The notes: generated from the sequence alone by a model not told the origin. Shown: positions 20,699 through 30,478, counted from the first letter of the stretch. The stretch is 64,000 bases of DNA from Micromonospora ferruginea (GCF_013694245.2 NZ_CP059322.2:3107001-3171000); one strand, 5' to 3'. Numbers and translations are program-made.

Positions 20699-21160
20699 TC
20701 AGCGGTTGCCGCGCTTGGCGGCCCGACGCTGCTGCTTGATGGTGTCGCGGACCTCGCGCTCGGTCTCGGCGTGCCGGCGGGCGGAGGCGGCCTTGCGCAC
20801 GCCGTAGCCGAACGCGGCCACCTTCACCAGCGGGTTCGCGGCGGCGGCGGAGACCACGGTGGCGAGGTTCGCCACGTTCGCGGTGACGTTCTGCGCGTGA
20901 CTGGTCATGGTGTCCACCTTGGCGAGCTGGAGGTTCACCCCGTCCAGCGAGGTCTGCACCTGCTCCAGCGCGGTGTTCACGTTCTTCACCGTGGTGTTCA
21001 CGTCACCGAGCAGCGGCCCGGTGCGGTCGTTCAGATCGCCGATCATGCGGGTCGTCGCGTCCACGGTGTGCCGCAACCGCAGGATCGGCACCGCCAGCAC
21101 GAGCACCAGCATCAGGAACGCGCCGGCCGCGATCAGCGCAGCGATCTCTCCACCACTCAC
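20699..21160 (-). CDS. DUF948 domain membrane protein
   Basis: 153 residues. An N-terminal transmembrane helix (IAALIAAGAFLMLVLVLAVPIL) is followed by a long predicted coiled coil (RTGPLLGDVNTTVKNVNTAL and LQLAKVDTMTSHAQN), then VKVAAFGYGVRKA and a basic tail, as in DUF948 proteins. GTG start at 21160. 32 bp separate it from the next small gene. The 146-bp spacer upstream (21161-21306) shows nothing notable. Confidence 0.8.
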   Translation of the reverse strand: MSGGEIAALIAAGAFLMLVLVLAVPILRLRHTVDATTRMIGDLNDRTGPLLGDVNTTVKNVNTALEQVQTSLDGVNLQLAKVDTMTSHAQNVTANVANLATVVSAAAANPLVKVAAFGYGVRKAASARRHAETEREVRDTIKQQRRAAKRGNR

Positions 21161-21306
21161 GCGTATGTCCTCCTCAAGCAGTGTCCCCGAACCGGACGTC
21201 CCGGGACGCGCGACCGTACCTACCCACCGCGCGCCACGCCGACCCGGTCACCGGGCGCGGACGGGCGCGCCAGCCCCAGACCCTACCGTCCGTGATGGAA
21301 GTCGGC

Positions 21307-24111
21307 TCACGACGGTGAGGGGGTCGGCTCACCGAGCGGGTCGTCGGTCAGGGTCGGGTACGGATCCTCACCGGTGAGTGACGGGTCGGTCGTCGGCGTG
21401 GGGCCGGTGCGCTCGTCGTCGATCGCGTTGCGCACCTTCACCGACACCAACGAGCCGGTGCACTTCGCCGCTGCGGGAGCCGGCGGTCCGGACGGCGCGG
21501 GCTCCCCGTCCACCGGCGGGGGCGTGCAGGTGGGGTCGCGGACCCACAGGTCGAGCGTGAGTTCGTCCCGACGCCAGCAGGTGTAGCTGCCCTCGACCTT
21601 CTCCTCCGGGCAGCGATCGACCTTCCACCGCTGCCAACCGTCCTTGGCCAGCGCCTGCTCGTAGACGGCGACGGTCTGCTTCCACCCCTGGTCGGACTCG
21701 ACCGCGCGTTCCCGCAACCGGCAGTCCTGCAGGCACCAGCGGCTGCCGCTGACGTTGTCGACCGTCTTCGTCGCCGCCCAGGACGGCACGTCGAGCGCGT
21801 CGAGGGTGTCGAAGACCGGGTCGCGGCTCAGCGTCCGCATCCCGAAGTAGAGCGGCACGGCCCCCAGCAGCACGAGGCTCACCAGGGCGAGCACGGCCAT
21901 CCGCAGCCGGCGCCGCTCGCGCAACTGCCGCCGCAGGTCGGAGCGGGCGCCGCGCGGACCGTCGGCCGCCGTGCCCTCCTCGACCGTGCCGAGGCCGGCC
22001 GGTCGCGGCGCCGGTCCGTCGCCCGCACCGGGCCGAGCCCCCACGGGCTCCCCCGGCGACGGTACGACCGCGGCCGCTCGCGCCACCGCCGGCGCGCCGG
22101 GCGTCTGGGCGCCGGCGGGCCGGGCCGGGTCCGGGCCGGGCGGAACGGTCCGCCCGCCGGTCTGCTCGTCCGGGGCGGCCGGGCGGGCCACCCCCGCCGC
22201 CGCCCGGGCCACCCCCGGTCCGGCGGAGGCCGTACGCGGTCCCGGCGCGGGTGCGCCCCCGGGCGGGGCGGCGCCGTCGGGCCGGGCCGGGCCGGACCCG
22301 TCACCGCCCGGCCGGACCGCCGCCGTACCCGGGCCTGGCCGGTCACCGCCCGGGCGGACCGCCGCCGCACCCGAGCCGCGAGCGGCGCGCCCACCGGGCG
22401 GGCGGCCACCGGAGCGTGCCGGGTCGTCGGCCGGGCCGCGCCCGCCCGGCCGGCCACCGCCGGCCAGCATGCCGCCGCCGCGTTCGCCGTCGCCGTGCGA
22501 GCCGGGCGCACCCGGTGGCACACCCCCACGATCCGTGCCGGGGGCCGACGGCACACCGGGACGCGCCGCGCCCCTCGCCGGTCCCGGCTGCGCGGTACGG
22601 GCCGGCGGTGCGGCCGGCTCGGCCCGGTTCACCGGTACGGCCGGGCCGGGCTGGTCGGGACGGACCGGCGGCACGGCGGCTCCGGCGCGGCCACCCGGCC
22701 CACGGTCGGCACCGCCCGGACGGGCCGGCTCCTCGGTCGGTGGGCCGGCCGGACGGCGGGTGGCCGGCATGGCCGGATCGGTGTGCGGCGTACGCCCGGC
22801 CTGCCGCAGCCAGTCGGCGGGGCGCTCCGGGCGCTGCGGACGTGGTTCGGCGGACTCGTCGGCCGCACGACGCCGGGCCCAGGTCGGGTCGGCACCCGGA
22901 TCGGCCTCCCCGGCGGCGGCCCTGCGGCCACGGCCGGGCTCGCGACGGGCGGCGGGCGGACCCGCGCCCTGAACCGGACCGCCGGAGACGGGTGCGGCAG
23001 CGCCGGGCAGGCCTGGTGCGTTGCCGCTGCGCGGCACCACCGGGCCGTCCGGTTCCGGGGCGGCCCGTCGACCGGTTCCCGAGGTGGTCCGGGCGGCGGA
23101 GTCGACCCCGCCGACCGCCGACCGCCGGCCGGCCGGCGTCTCGTCCGGGCGGGAGCGCCGCCCGCCGCCGGGGACCGGGCGGGCACCCGGCTCGACGTCG
23201 GGACCGCCACCACCGGTCGGGCCGTCGACCGCGCCCTCCGGCGCCGCGCGACGACCGGCCCGGGAGGCGGGCCCACCGGAGGGTGCCTCGTCCGGCCGTG
23301 CCCGGCGGCCCGCACCGGAGACCGGCCGCACCCCGGCCGGGTCGTCGTCGGGCCGGACACGCCGACCCGGACCGGAGACCGGCCGGACCCCGGCCGGGTC
23401 GTCGTCGGCCCAGGCACGCCGGCCGTCGGCCGGCACGTCGTCCGGGCGGGCACGCCGACCGGCGCCGGAGACCGGCCGGATCGCGCTGGAGTCCTCGGGC
23501 AGCGCACGGCGTCCACCGGCGGCGGGCCGGGCCGCGGGGCCGGACCCGACCGGGCGGATCTCGGGCGTCTCCGCACCGTGCCGGCCACGCGGGGTGGGCG
23601 GCGTCACCACCCGGTCGCCGTCACCGTCGGCGGACGGCGGTCGACCCGGACCCGGCTCCACCGGGCCCCGGTCGGGCCCGGACCGTCCGGCGCCCGGTCC
23701 GGCTGCGGACGGCACCCGGGGACCCGCCGGGCCGAGTGGGCGGCCGGGGACGGGTGGTTGCTGGCCGGTCGGGGCGTCCGTGCCGCCGCGCGGCGGGAGA
23801 CCACCCGGCCGGGGCGCCTCGGGCATGCCGGGCCAGGGGCCGTCGACGGGGCGGCGGGGCCGCCCGCCTCGGGGCCGGCCGGGCGGGCGGGCGGCGTCGC
23901 GGGCACGGATCCGTCCGGGCCGCGTCGGGTACCGGCGGCACGGGGATCGGGTCCGCCGCCACCGGGTGACGCCGGCGGGCCGGGACGACCGGCGCCGGGC
24001 GGCGGGTTCCCGCCGGGGCGGCCGGGACCCGGGGCATCGCGGCGCCGGGCCGCCCGATTCCTGGGGGCGTGTCGGCGCCGGGTCGCCCGACCCCGGGCGG
24101 CGTGTCGACAC
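21307..24111 (-). CDS. Proline-rich membrane protein, C-terminal part of a frameshifted gene
   Basis: Open for 934 codons, but only about the last 840 look native. It comprises a Pro/Gly/Arg/Ala-rich region with degenerate repeats of RPVSGAGRRARPDD, a basic juxtamembrane stretch (RRQLRERRRLRM), one transmembrane helix (MAVLALVSLVLLGAVPLYF) and an extracellular domain with Cys residues (GSRWCLQDCRLRE, DRCPEEK, SYTCWRRDE). The N-terminal half of the same protein is in another frame at 23621-25078. No start or ribosome-binding site is evident here, which supports one interrupted gene rather than two. Function unknown. Confidence 0.5.
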   Translation of the reverse strand: MSTRRPGSGDPAPTRPQESGGPAPRCPGSRPPRREPAARRRSSRPAGVTRWRRTRSPCRRYPTRPGRIRARDAARPPGRPRGGRPRRPVDGPWPGMPEAPRPGGLPPRGGTDAPTGQQPPVPGRPLGPAGPRVPSAAGPGAGRSGPDRGPVEPGPGRPPSADGDGDRVVTPPTPRGRHGAETPEIRPVGSGPAARPAAGGRRALPEDSSAIRPVSGAGRRARPDDVPADGRRAWADDDPAGVRPVSGPGRRVRPDDDPAGVRPVSGAGRRARPDEAPSGGPASRAGRRAAPEGAVDGPTGGGGPDVEPGARPVPGGGRRSRPDETPAGRRSAVGGVDSAARTTSGTGRRAAPEPDGPVVPRSGNAPGLPGAAAPVSGGPVQGAGPPAARREPGRGRRAAAGEADPGADPTWARRRAADESAEPRPQRPERPADWLRQAGRTPHTDPAMPATRRPAGPPTEEPARPGGADRGPGGRAGAAVPPVRPDQPGPAVPVNRAEPAAPPARTAQPGPARGAARPGVPSAPGTDRGGVPPGAPGSHGDGERGGGMLAGGGRPGGRGPADDPARSGGRPPGGRAARGSGAAAVRPGGDRPGPGTAAVRPGGDGSGPARPDGAAPPGGAPAPGPRTASAGPGVARAAAGVARPAAPDEQTGGRTVPPGPDPARPAGAQTPGAPAVARAAAVVPSPGEPVGARPGAGDGPAPRPAGLGTVEEGTAADGPRGARSDLRRQLRERRRLRMAVLALVSLVLLGAVPLYFGMRTLSRDPVFDTLDALDVPSWAATKTVDNVSGSRWCLQDCRLRERAVESDQGWKQTVAVYEQALAKDGWQRWKVDRCPEEKVEGSYTCWRRDELTLDLWVRDPTCTPPPVDGEPAPSGPPAPAAAKCTGSLVSVKVRNAIDDERTGPTPTTDPSLTGEDPYPTLTDDPLGEPTPSPS

Positions 24112-25078
24112 CCGGACGTCCGGTCACCGGCGGCATCGTCGCACCGGTGCGGCCCGCGGGTGGCGTCGTCGCGCCGGTACGGCCCGCCGGCGGCATCGCC
24201 GTACCGGTGCGGCCTGCAGGTGGCGTCGCCGCGCCGGGGCGGCCCGCCGGCGGCGTCGCCGTACCGGGGCGGCCGGCCGGCGGCGTCGGTGCGCCGGAAC
24301 GACCGGTCACCGGCGGCATCGACGCGCCGGTGCGGTCGGCGGCCCCGGGGGCGGCCGTCGGGTGGGGCCGGCCCGGAGCCTGCGGCGAGGGCCCGGGCTG
24401 GCCGGCAGCCGGCGGCGGACCGGAACGGCCGGTCGGCGGCGTCGGCGCCCCCGGACGGTCCGGCCCCGGGGGCTGCGGCGACCCCGGGCGGCCCGCGGCG
24501 GAGGGCTGCGACCCAGGGTGACCCGGAGCGGAGGGCTGCGACCCAGGGTGACCCGGGGCGGAGGGCTGTGGCCCCGGGCGCCCCGGAACCGGAGGCTGTG
24601 CCATCGGGCGCGCCGGGGCCGAGGGCTGCCCGCCCGGGCCGGCCACCGGAGGCTGCGGCAGCGGCCGCCCCGGAGCGGGAGGCTGCGCGCCGGGTCGGGC
24701 CGTTCCCGGCGCGGGCGCGCCGGGGGCGGGAGGACGCGCAGCCGCGCGACTCGCCGGCGGGGTCGGTCCACCGGGCGCCGGTGGCGCGCCGGGGCCGGGA
24801 GCGGACGGACCGGACGGCGCCGCGCCGGGCGGGAAGGCGCCGCCGGGCCGCGGCCTCGGGCCGCCCGGCGTGTCGGCGACCGGCCCGGGCCCCTCCGGAC
24901 CCAGCTCGCCGCGCTGTTGCTTGGCCGTGCGCAGGTCGTCGATCCAGCCGAACTCCTCGCCGGCCGGAGCCTGCTCCGGCTCGGCCTCGGCCCGGCCGCG
25001 TCCCCACCGGCGGCCCCGGGCCTTCGGATCGCGCCGCTCGTCGGGGCCGTCCGCCGGCCGCTCCGGACCACGCGCCAT
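23621..25078 (-). CDS. Proline-rich protein, N-terminal part of the frameshifted gene
   Basis: Begins MARGPERPADGPDERRDPKA and contains EEFGWIDDLRTAKQQRG, a non-repetitive N-terminal segment, then a Pro/Gly repeat region with units such as PSAPGHPGSQ and GRTGATTPPA. Native-looking composition ends near 24050; a good continuation appears first in the second frame (24050-23850) and then in the frame of 21307-24111. ATG at 25078 lies 2 nt after the rarA stop. The full span is one base over a multiple of three. It may be a sequencing or assembly error in a hard GC repeat, or a real mutation. Confidence 0.5.
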   Translation of the reverse strand: MARGPERPADGPDERRDPKARGRRWGRGRAEAEPEQAPAGEEFGWIDDLRTAKQQRGELGPEGPGPVADTPGGPRPRPGGAFPPGAAPSGPSAPGPGAPPAPGGPTPPASRAAARPPAPGAPAPGTARPGAQPPAPGRPLPQPPVAGPGGQPSAPARPMAQPPVPGRPGPQPSAPGHPGSQPSAPGHPGSQPSAAGRPGSPQPPGPDRPGAPTPPTGRSGPPPAAGQPGPSPQAPGRPHPTAAPGAADRTGASMPPVTGRSGAPTPPAGRPGTATPPAGRPGAATPPAGRTGTAMPPAGRTGATTPPAGRTGATMPPVTGRPGVDTPPGVGRPGADTPPGIGRPGAAMPRVPAAPAGTRRPAPVVPARRRHPVAADPIPVPPVPDAARTDPCPRRRPPARPAPRRAAPPPRRRPLARHARGAPAGWSPAARRHGRPDRPATTRPRPPTRPGGSPGAVRSRTGRRTVRARPGPGGAGSGSTAVRRR

Positions 25079-25080
25079 CA

Positions 25081-26580
25081 CTACTGACCCCCCTCGGTGG
25101 CGTCGCCGCCACCCTCGCTCGCCCCGGCGGCCTGCTCGGTGCCGCCCACCCGGGCACCGTTCGCGGCTGCCGGCGCACCGGCCTCCCCCCGCGTCGCCGG
25201 TGCCGGCAACCCCCGCACGATGCGCCGCAGCACCGGCAGCCGGGTGGCCACCGCCCGCTCCGCGCCGTGCCCGCTGGGCCGGTAGTAGTCCGTCCCGACA
25301 AGGTCGTCCGGAGCGTACTGCTGGGTGACCACCCCCCGGTGGTCGTCGTGCGGGTAGCGGTAGCCGGTCCCGTGGCCGAGCCCGCGCGCCCCGGCGTAGT
25401 GGGCGTCGCGCAGCCCGCGCGGCACCGCACCGCCGCGACCGGCGCGTACGTCGGCGACGGCCGCGCCGATGGCGGCGGTGGCCGAGTTCGACTTCGGGGC
25501 GGTGGCGAGGTGGATCGCCGCCTGGGCGAGGTTGAGCTGCGCCTCGGGCAGGCCCACGTATTCCACCGCGTGCGCTGCGGCGGTGGCCACGGTCAGCGCG
25601 GTGGGATCGGCCATGCCCACGTCCTCGCTCGCGAAGATCACCATCCGGCGGGCGATGAACCGGGCGTCCTCGCCGGCCACCAGCATCCGGGCCAGCCAGT
25701 GCAGCGCCGCGTCCACGTCCGAGCCGCGCATGCTCTTGATGAAGGCACTCGTCACGTCGTAGTGCGCGTCGCCGTCGCGGTCGTAGCGCACCGCCGCCAC
25801 GTCGACCGCCTGCTCGGCCACGGCCAGGTCGATCCGGTCGACGCCGGTGGCGGTCGCGGTGGCCGCCGCCGCCTCCAGCGCGGTGAGCGCCTTGCGCACG
25901 TCGCCGCCGGCGAGCCGGACCAGGTGGTCCTCCGCCTCCTCGGCGAGGGCCAGCGTGCCGGCGAGACCACGCTCGTCGGCCACCGCCCGGCGCAGCAGCC
26001 CGCGTACGGCGTCGTCGTCGAGCGCCTGGAGGGTGAGCAGCACGCAGCGCGAGAGCAGCGGTGAGATGACCGAGAAGTAGGGGTTCTCGGTGGTCGCGGC
26101 CAGCAGTGTCACCGTGCGGTCCTCGACGGCGGCGAGCAGGGAGTCCTGCTGGGTCTTGCTGAACCGGTGCACCTCGTCGATGAAGAGCACGGTCGGTGGG
26201 CCGCCGGAGCGGCGCTGTCGCCGGGCGGTCTCGATGACGGCGCGGACGTCCTTCACGCCGGCGGTCAGCGCGGACATCGCCACGAAGCGCCGGTCGGTGG
26301 CGTGGGCCACCAGGTGGGCGATGGTGGTCTTGCCGCTGCCCGGTGGGCCCCAGAGGATGACCGACATGGGCGCCGCGCCCTCGACCAGTTGACGCAGCGG
26401 CGCGCCGGGCGCGAGCAGGTGGTCCTGGCCGACCAGCTCGTCGATGCCGGCCGGCCGCATCCGCACCGGCAGCGGCGAGTCCGCCCGGGCGGCGGTGAAC
26501 CCGTCGACGCCGCCGGCGGCCCCGGGTGCGCCGGGCGCTCCGGCGGGCTCGCCGAGGGTGAAGAGGGCGTCGGATTCCAT
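25081..26580 (-). CDS. rarA: Replication-associated recombination protein A (RarA/MgsA AAA+ ATPase)
   Basis: Acts at stalled forks with SSB and polymerase clamp-loader-like activity. 499 residues: [19 protein letters not shown], Walker [11 protein letters not shown], Walker [17 protein letters not shown], sensor [13 protein letters not shown], and the C-terminal tetramerisation part with [20 protein letters not shown] and YRYPHDD segments (here [15 protein letters not shown]). A Gly/Ala/Ser-rich tail is variable. ATG at 26580, with an adjacent GTG also possible. Confidence 0.94.
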   Translation of the reverse strand: MESDALFTLGEPAGAPGAPGAAGGVDGFTAARADSPLPVRMRPAGIDELVGQDHLLAPGAPLRQLVEGAAPMSVILWGPPGSGKTTIAHLVAHATDRRFVAMSALTAGVKDVRAVIETARRQRRSGGPPTVLFIDEVHRFSKTQQDSLLAAVEDRTVTLLAATTENPYFSVISPLLSRCVLLTLQALDDDAVRGLLRRAVADERGLAGTLALAEEAEDHLVRLAGGDVRKALTALEAAAATATATGVDRIDLAVAEQAVDVAAVRYDRDGDAHYDVTSAFIKSMRGSDVDAALHWLARMLVAGEDARFIARRMVIFASEDVGMADPTALTVATAAAHAVEYVGLPEAQLNLAQAAIHLATAPKSNSATAAIGAAVADVRAGRGGAVPRGLRDAHYAGARGLGHGTGYRYPHDDHRGVVTQQYAPDDLVGTDYYRPSGHGAERAVATRLPVLRRIVRGLPAPATRGEAGAPAAANGARVGGTEQAAGASEGGGDATEGGQ

Positions 26581-26654
26581 CACGAGAACAGTACCGGGCC
26601 GGACCGACGGCGCCGGAATCGCGCCGCCGACCCGACCCGGGTGGTCGTTTCCGG

Positions 26655-26867
26655 TCAGCCGCGGCCCGGACGACGGCCGCGGTACCAGCGGCCGCCCCCA
26701 CCGCCGCGCGGGCCGGAGCCGACGCCGGCCAGGTAGAGCGAGAGCAGCAGGAAACCGATGAGCATGAGGGTCGAGGTGCTGAACAGATCCGGCGCGCCGA
26801 GGTCGGTGTTCATGAAGTCGAGCAGCAGCGCGAAGCCGAACACGATGGCCGCGAGAATGGCGAGCAT
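26655..26867 (-). CDS. Small two-helix membrane protein
   Basis: 70 residues: helix 1 [19 protein letters not shown], a short loop with DLFSTS, helix 2 [16 protein letters not shown], then a Gly/Arg-rich tail. GGAGGAACCAC gives a clear ribosome-binding site before the ATG at 26867. Function not recognised; it sits alone between a GNAT gene and rarA. Confidence 0.7.
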   Translation of the reverse strand: MLAILAAIVFGFALLLDFMNTDLGAPDLFSTSTLMLIGFLLLSLYLAGVGSGPRGGGGGRWYRGRRPGRG

Positions 26868-26929
26868 GTGGTTCCTCCGGTGGGGGTTCCCAGTAGGTCG
26901 GCGACGGATGTACCCGATCGGTCTGTTCG

Positions 26930-27499
26930 TCAATCTCCACCGTGGAACCGGTCGGTGGCGAGGATCGCGTACCGGGCCGAGTCCCACCAGACACCGCGGA
27001 CCAGCAGGTGGTCGCGGCTCACCCCCTCCGGTCGCAGGCCGGCCTTCGCCAGCACCCGTTGCGAGGCGACGTTGTCGGGGCGGGTGGTCGCCTCCACCCG
27101 GTGCAACCCCACCCGGGTGAACGCGAGGTCCAGCAGCAGCGCCGCGATCTCCGTGCCGAGGCCGCCGCCCTGGTACGAGGTCCGCACCGCGTAGCCGATC
27201 TCACCGCGCCGGTGCTCCGCGGACGTCACCGCGAGCACACCCAGGCCGACCAGCCGGTCGCCGTCGACCGCCGCCAACCGGTACTCCGGGCGTGGCTCGT
27301 CGCCGGCCGCCGCCCGCCAGGCCGCGACGGCGGCCGTCACCGCGTCCAGGGTCGGCACGTCGTCGTCCAGCAGCCCGTCGGCCACGGCCGGCTCGGTGAG
27401 GAACGCGTGCAGGACCGGGGCGTCCGCGTCGGTCCACTCGCGCAGCGTGCACCGCGCGCCGGGCAGGTGGACCGCCCGGACGGAGCGGACGGGGGTCAT
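26930..27499 (-). CDS. GNAT-family N-acetyltransferase (RimJ/RimL-like)
   Basis: 189 residues of the acetyl-CoA-dependent RimJ/RimL branch: [16 protein letters not shown] at the start, [19 protein letters not shown] (acetyl-CoA loop region) and [20 protein letters not shown], the usual motif B, followed by [12 protein letters not shown]. Such enzymes modify ribosomal-protein N-termini or small amines; substrate cannot be read from sequence. GAGGAG precedes ATG at 27499. Divergent from the next GNAT gene with only 26 bp between starts. Confidence 0.88.
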   Translation of the reverse strand: MTPVRSVRAVHLPGARCTLREWTDADAPVLHAFLTEPAVADGLLDDDVPTLDAVTAAVAAWRAAAGDEPRPEYRLAAVDGDRLVGLGVLAVTSAEHRRGEIGYAVRTSYQGGGLGTEIAALLLDLAFTRVGLHRVEATTRPDNVASQRVLAKAGLRPEGVSRDHLLVRGVWWDSARYAILATDRFHGGD

Positions 27500-27525
27500 G
27501 GCTGCTCCTCTCGTAGGCTGGCGGC

Positions 27526-28266
27526 ATGATCGCTGCCGACCAGGTGCTGACCGGGCGGGAGGCGGTGCTCGCCGCGACCGACCACCACCCGTACGCCCGG
27601 CACGCGCTCCGGCGCGACCAGGTCGCACGGGGCTGGCGGCGCGACGGCGCGGTCGGTTGGCTGCTCCCGCCGGGTGAGTGGTCGGCCGGCGCCGCGCTCG
27701 GCACGCCCGGCCCGGCGCTGGAGGTCTTCGCCGCCCTGCGGGCGGACGGGACGCTGCCGGCCGGTCGGTCGGTGAACCTGTCCCGCGTCGCGCCGGCCGA
27801 GGTGGCCGCGCGCCTGCCGGCGGCCGGGCTGAGCGACTGGGACTTCCTCTGGACCACCGCCCCGCCACCGGCGCAGCCGGCGCAGGAGCGGGTGGTCCGG
27901 CTCTCCGGGGCCGACCACCCGGCGCTGGCCGCGCTGATCGAGGAGGCCTTCCCCGACAGCACCTCCCGGCCGGGTGACCGGGGCGTCGTCGACTGGTACG
28001 GCATCCGCGACGGTGACCGGCTGATCGCCTGCGGCGCCGACCGCAGCCGTGGCGACGTCGGCTTCCTCGCCGGGCTGACCGTGGCACCCGGCCGACGCGG
28101 CCGAGGGCTGGGCGCCGCGCTGACCGCCGGGATGACCCGCGCCCTGTTCGCCCGCTACGACCACGTGGCGCTGGGCGTCTACCCGGTCAACGTCGGCGCG
28201 ATCCGGCTCTACCGCCGCCTCGGCTTCACGAACGTCGCGCACCGCACCTCGATCCGCCTGGCCTGA
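27526..28266 (+). CDS. GNAT-family N-acetyltransferase
   Basis: 246 residues. The N-terminal 120 residues are a variable domain (GWLLPPGEWSAGAALGTPG); the GNAT fold is C-terminal with VGFLAGLTVAPGRRGRGLGA (acetyl-CoA pyrophosphate loop) and VYPVNVGAIRLYRRLGF. This two-part layout is common in actinomycete acetyltransferases of unknown substrate. ATG at 27526; the start region is only 26 bp from the divergent GNAT gene, so promoters must overlap the coding ends. Confidence 0.85.
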   Translation: MIAADQVLTGREAVLAATDHHPYARHALRRDQVARGWRRDGAVGWLLPPGEWSAGAALGTPGPALEVFAALRADGTLPAGRSVNLSRVAPAEVAARLPAAGLSDWDFLWTTAPPPAQPAQERVVRLSGADHPALAALIEEAFPDSTSRPGDRGVVDWYGIRDGDRLIACGADRSRGDVGFLAGLTVAPGRRGRGLGAALTAGMTRALFARYDHVALGVYPVNVGAIRLYRRLGFTNVAHRTSIRLA

Positions 28267-28389
28267 GTCCTCCCGCACCGGCGGCCCGACCGCCCCGGCT
28301 CGACGGCATGCGGGGCGATCGGCGACCCGGTCGGCGGCGCGTGACCCTCCCTCGGGCGGCCACCCCCGCGCCGGGCGAGACGCCATCCA

Positions 28390-29799
28390 TCAGACGGACC
28401 GGCCCGCGGCAGCAGCACCAGCGGATGGTGCCGACGTCGGGACCGCCACCGGACCGGGGCCTGCGGGGCTCCCGTCGGGTCCGGTCGCAAGCACCGGGCC
28501 GGCACCGGAGCGCGCCGCCTCCCCGGACGCCACCGCCTCGGGCTCCGCGCTCCCGGCACGGGTGGCGGCCCGGCCGGCCCGCCAGGCGGGCAGGTAGAGC
28601 GGCGCGGCCACGGCCAGCGCCACGGCGCCGACCAGCATGGCGGTGCCGATGCTGGTGGCGTCCGCCAGCGCGGTCAGCACCACCGCGCCGAGCGCCCCGG
28701 CCGGCTGGGCCATCATCGAGTTCAGCGACAGCACGCTGGTCCGGTACGGCCCGTCGACCTGCCGGTGCAGCAGCCCCATGTGCAGCGGGTTCGACGCGCC
28801 GTGCACGGCGTAGCAGGCCAGGTAGGCGATCAGCACGCCGATCGGGCCGGCGAGCAGGCCCATGCCGACCACGGTGACGCCCTGGAGCACGCGCAGCAGC
28901 GCGGCGGCCGGGGCGGCGCCGAGCCGGCGCAGCAGGAGCGGGGTGAGCGCGGCGCCGGCCGCGTTGGCCAGCCAGGCCGCCGTGCCGGCAGGGCCGAGCA
29001 GCGTCGCCGCGCGGTCGGCGTCACCGACGACCTCGGAGAGCCGCACCGGCAGCAGCGACTCGAAGGTGACCATGCCGAAGCCCCAGAACAGCTCGACCGA
29101 GACCAGCGCCAGCAGCACCCGGTTGCGGCGCAGCAGGCCGACGGCCTGGCCGACCATCCGGGGCGCCTCCACCACCGAGGCGCGCAGCGCGGCCGGACCG
29201 GAGGCGGGCCGCTGCTCGGTCATGAGCAGCAGCAGCGCCACGATCGAGACCCCCTGGAGCACGGCGGCGACGAGCACCGGCAGGGTCAGCGCGCTGACCG
29301 GGCCGACCGGGCCGAGCGCGACCAGGCCGCCGCCGAGCAGCGCGCCGGCGCCGATGGCGACCCCGACGACGGTGCCGGCCCAGCCGAGGCCGCGTTCGTA
29401 CTCGGCGTCCGGGTCGGCGGCCAGGGTGGCGTCGACGTACCAGGACTCCAGCGGGCCGCTGTCGAGCGCCCGGTAGACGCCCTGCAACGCCCAGACCAGG
29501 AAGAACATCCAGAACGAGTCGGCCACCGCCATCAGCGCCAGGGAGACGAGCGCGACCGCCCAGGCGACCAGCAGCACCGGCTTGCGGCCGAGCGCGTCGG
29601 CGAGCCCGCCGGTGGGCAGCTCCAGCGCCAGCACCACCAGGCCCTGCGCGGTGGCGACCAGACCGATCTGCGACAGCGACAGGCCGCGTTCCTGCATCAA
29701 CAGGATCATCACGGTCATCAGCAGGCCGCTGGGCAGCCAGCGCAGGCCGTAGAGCGTGAGGTAGCGGAACCGGACCTGGCGTACGGACAGGGTGCTCAC
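28390..29799 (-). CDS. Major facilitator superfamily exporter
   Basis: 469 residues with about 12 predicted transmembrane helices. It starts TLSVRQVRFRYLTLYGLRWLP and has the MFS loop motif GGLADALGRKP between helices 2 and 3. The tail of about 60 residues is Ala/Pro/Gly-rich. GTG at 29799 shares GTGA with the upstream ArsR-like regulator, so the pair is co-translated and the regulator probably controls the pump. Substrate unknown. Confidence 0.88.
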   Translation of the reverse strand: MSTLSVRQVRFRYLTLYGLRWLPSGLLMTVMILLMQERGLSLSQIGLVATAQGLVVLALELPTGGLADALGRKPVLLVAWAVALVSLALMAVADSFWMFFLVWALQGVYRALDSGPLESWYVDATLAADPDAEYERGLGWAGTVVGVAIGAGALLGGGLVALGPVGPVSALTLPVLVAAVLQGVSIVALLLLMTEQRPASGPAALRASVVEAPRMVGQAVGLLRRNRVLLALVSVELFWGFGMVTFESLLPVRLSEVVGDADRAATLLGPAGTAAWLANAAGAALTPLLLRRLGAAPAAALLRVLQGVTVVGMGLLAGPIGVLIAYLACYAVHGASNPLHMGLLHRQVDGPYRTSVLSLNSMMAQPAGALGAVVLTALADATSIGTAMLVGAVALAVAAPLYLPAWRAGRAATRAGSAEPEAVASGEAARSGAGPVLATGPDGSPAGPGPVAVPTSAPSAGAAAAGRSV

Positions 29800-30416
29800 G
29801 GCTTCTCCTCGGCGGGTGGCAGGACGGTGCTCAACGGGAAGGCGGCGAGGTAGAGCTGCACCATCTCGGCGTCGGGGTCGTCGGGGTCGGTCTCGTCGCG
29901 GTGACGTTCGAAGAGCGCGAACACCTCCGCCTTGATCGCCTCGAGGCGGGCGGCCGGGATGCGCATGAAGAAGTCGCCCATGCCGAACGCGTCGCGCCAG
30001 GCCGGCGACCACTCGTGCCGCCGGGCGGCCCACCGTTCGGCGTGGTGGCTGAAGAAGCGGATGTAGTCCGCCTCGATCCACTCGATGGCGGCGCGGGCGT
30101 CCGGGTCGTCGTCGTAGTCGCTGGCCTCCCACTGGGTGACCTCGTGCGCGGCGCGCCAGTATCGCTGCCGGCCGGTGCCCAGGTCCGGGTCCTCGACCAC
30201 CATGCCGACCTCGGCGAGCTGGCGCAGGTGGTAGCTGGTCGCGCCGGTGTTGGTGTCGAGCAGCTCGGCCAGCCGGGTGGCGGTGGACGGCCCGTTCACC
30301 CGCAGCGCGCCGACCAGGCGCATCCGCAGCGGATGGGCCAGCACCCGCACCTGCTGGTGGTCGAGGCGGACGCGGCGCGGCTCGGGACGGGTCGGTTCAC
30401 TCTCCATGCGATGCAC
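29796..30416 (-). CDS. ArsR-like winged-helix transcriptional regulator
   Basis: 206 residues. The HTH occupies about residues 20-90 (QQVRVLAHPLRMRLVGAL, ATRLAELLDTNTGATSYHLRQL), followed by a C-terminal helical ligand domain (FFSHHAERWAARRHEW). No cysteine metal motif is seen, so it is probably a drug or small-molecule sensor. Start is GTG 30416 or ATG 30407; neither has a ribosome-binding site, so the mRNA may be leaderless. Five 13-bp direct repeats overlap the start (30411-30475). Confidence 0.85.
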   Translation of the reverse strand: MHRMESEPTRPEPRRVRLDHQQVRVLAHPLRMRLVGALRVNGPSTATRLAELLDTNTGATSYHLRQLAEVGMVVEDPDLGTGRQRYWRAAHEVTQWEASDYDDDPDARAAIEWIEADYIRFFSHHAERWAARRHEWSPAWRDAFGMGDFFMRIPAARLEAIKAEVFALFERHRDETDPDDPDAEMVQLYLAAFPLSTVLPPAEEKP

Positions 30417-30475
30417 AATATCTGTGCAAATTTAGTGTGCACAAGACCCGTGCAAAGAAACTGTGCAACCGGTGG
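30411..30475. promoter_or_regulatory. Five 13-bp direct repeats at the ArsR-like gene start (iteron-like operator)
   Basis: RTGCA recurs at 30411, 30424, 30437, 30450 and 30463, exactly 13 bp apart, mostly as GTGCAMA followed by an AT-rich part. The stretch is far richer in A/T than its surroundings and overlaps the regulator's start codon. An autoregulatory operator or multi-site promoter is the simplest reading. Confidence 0.65.
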
Positions 30476-30478
30476 GGC

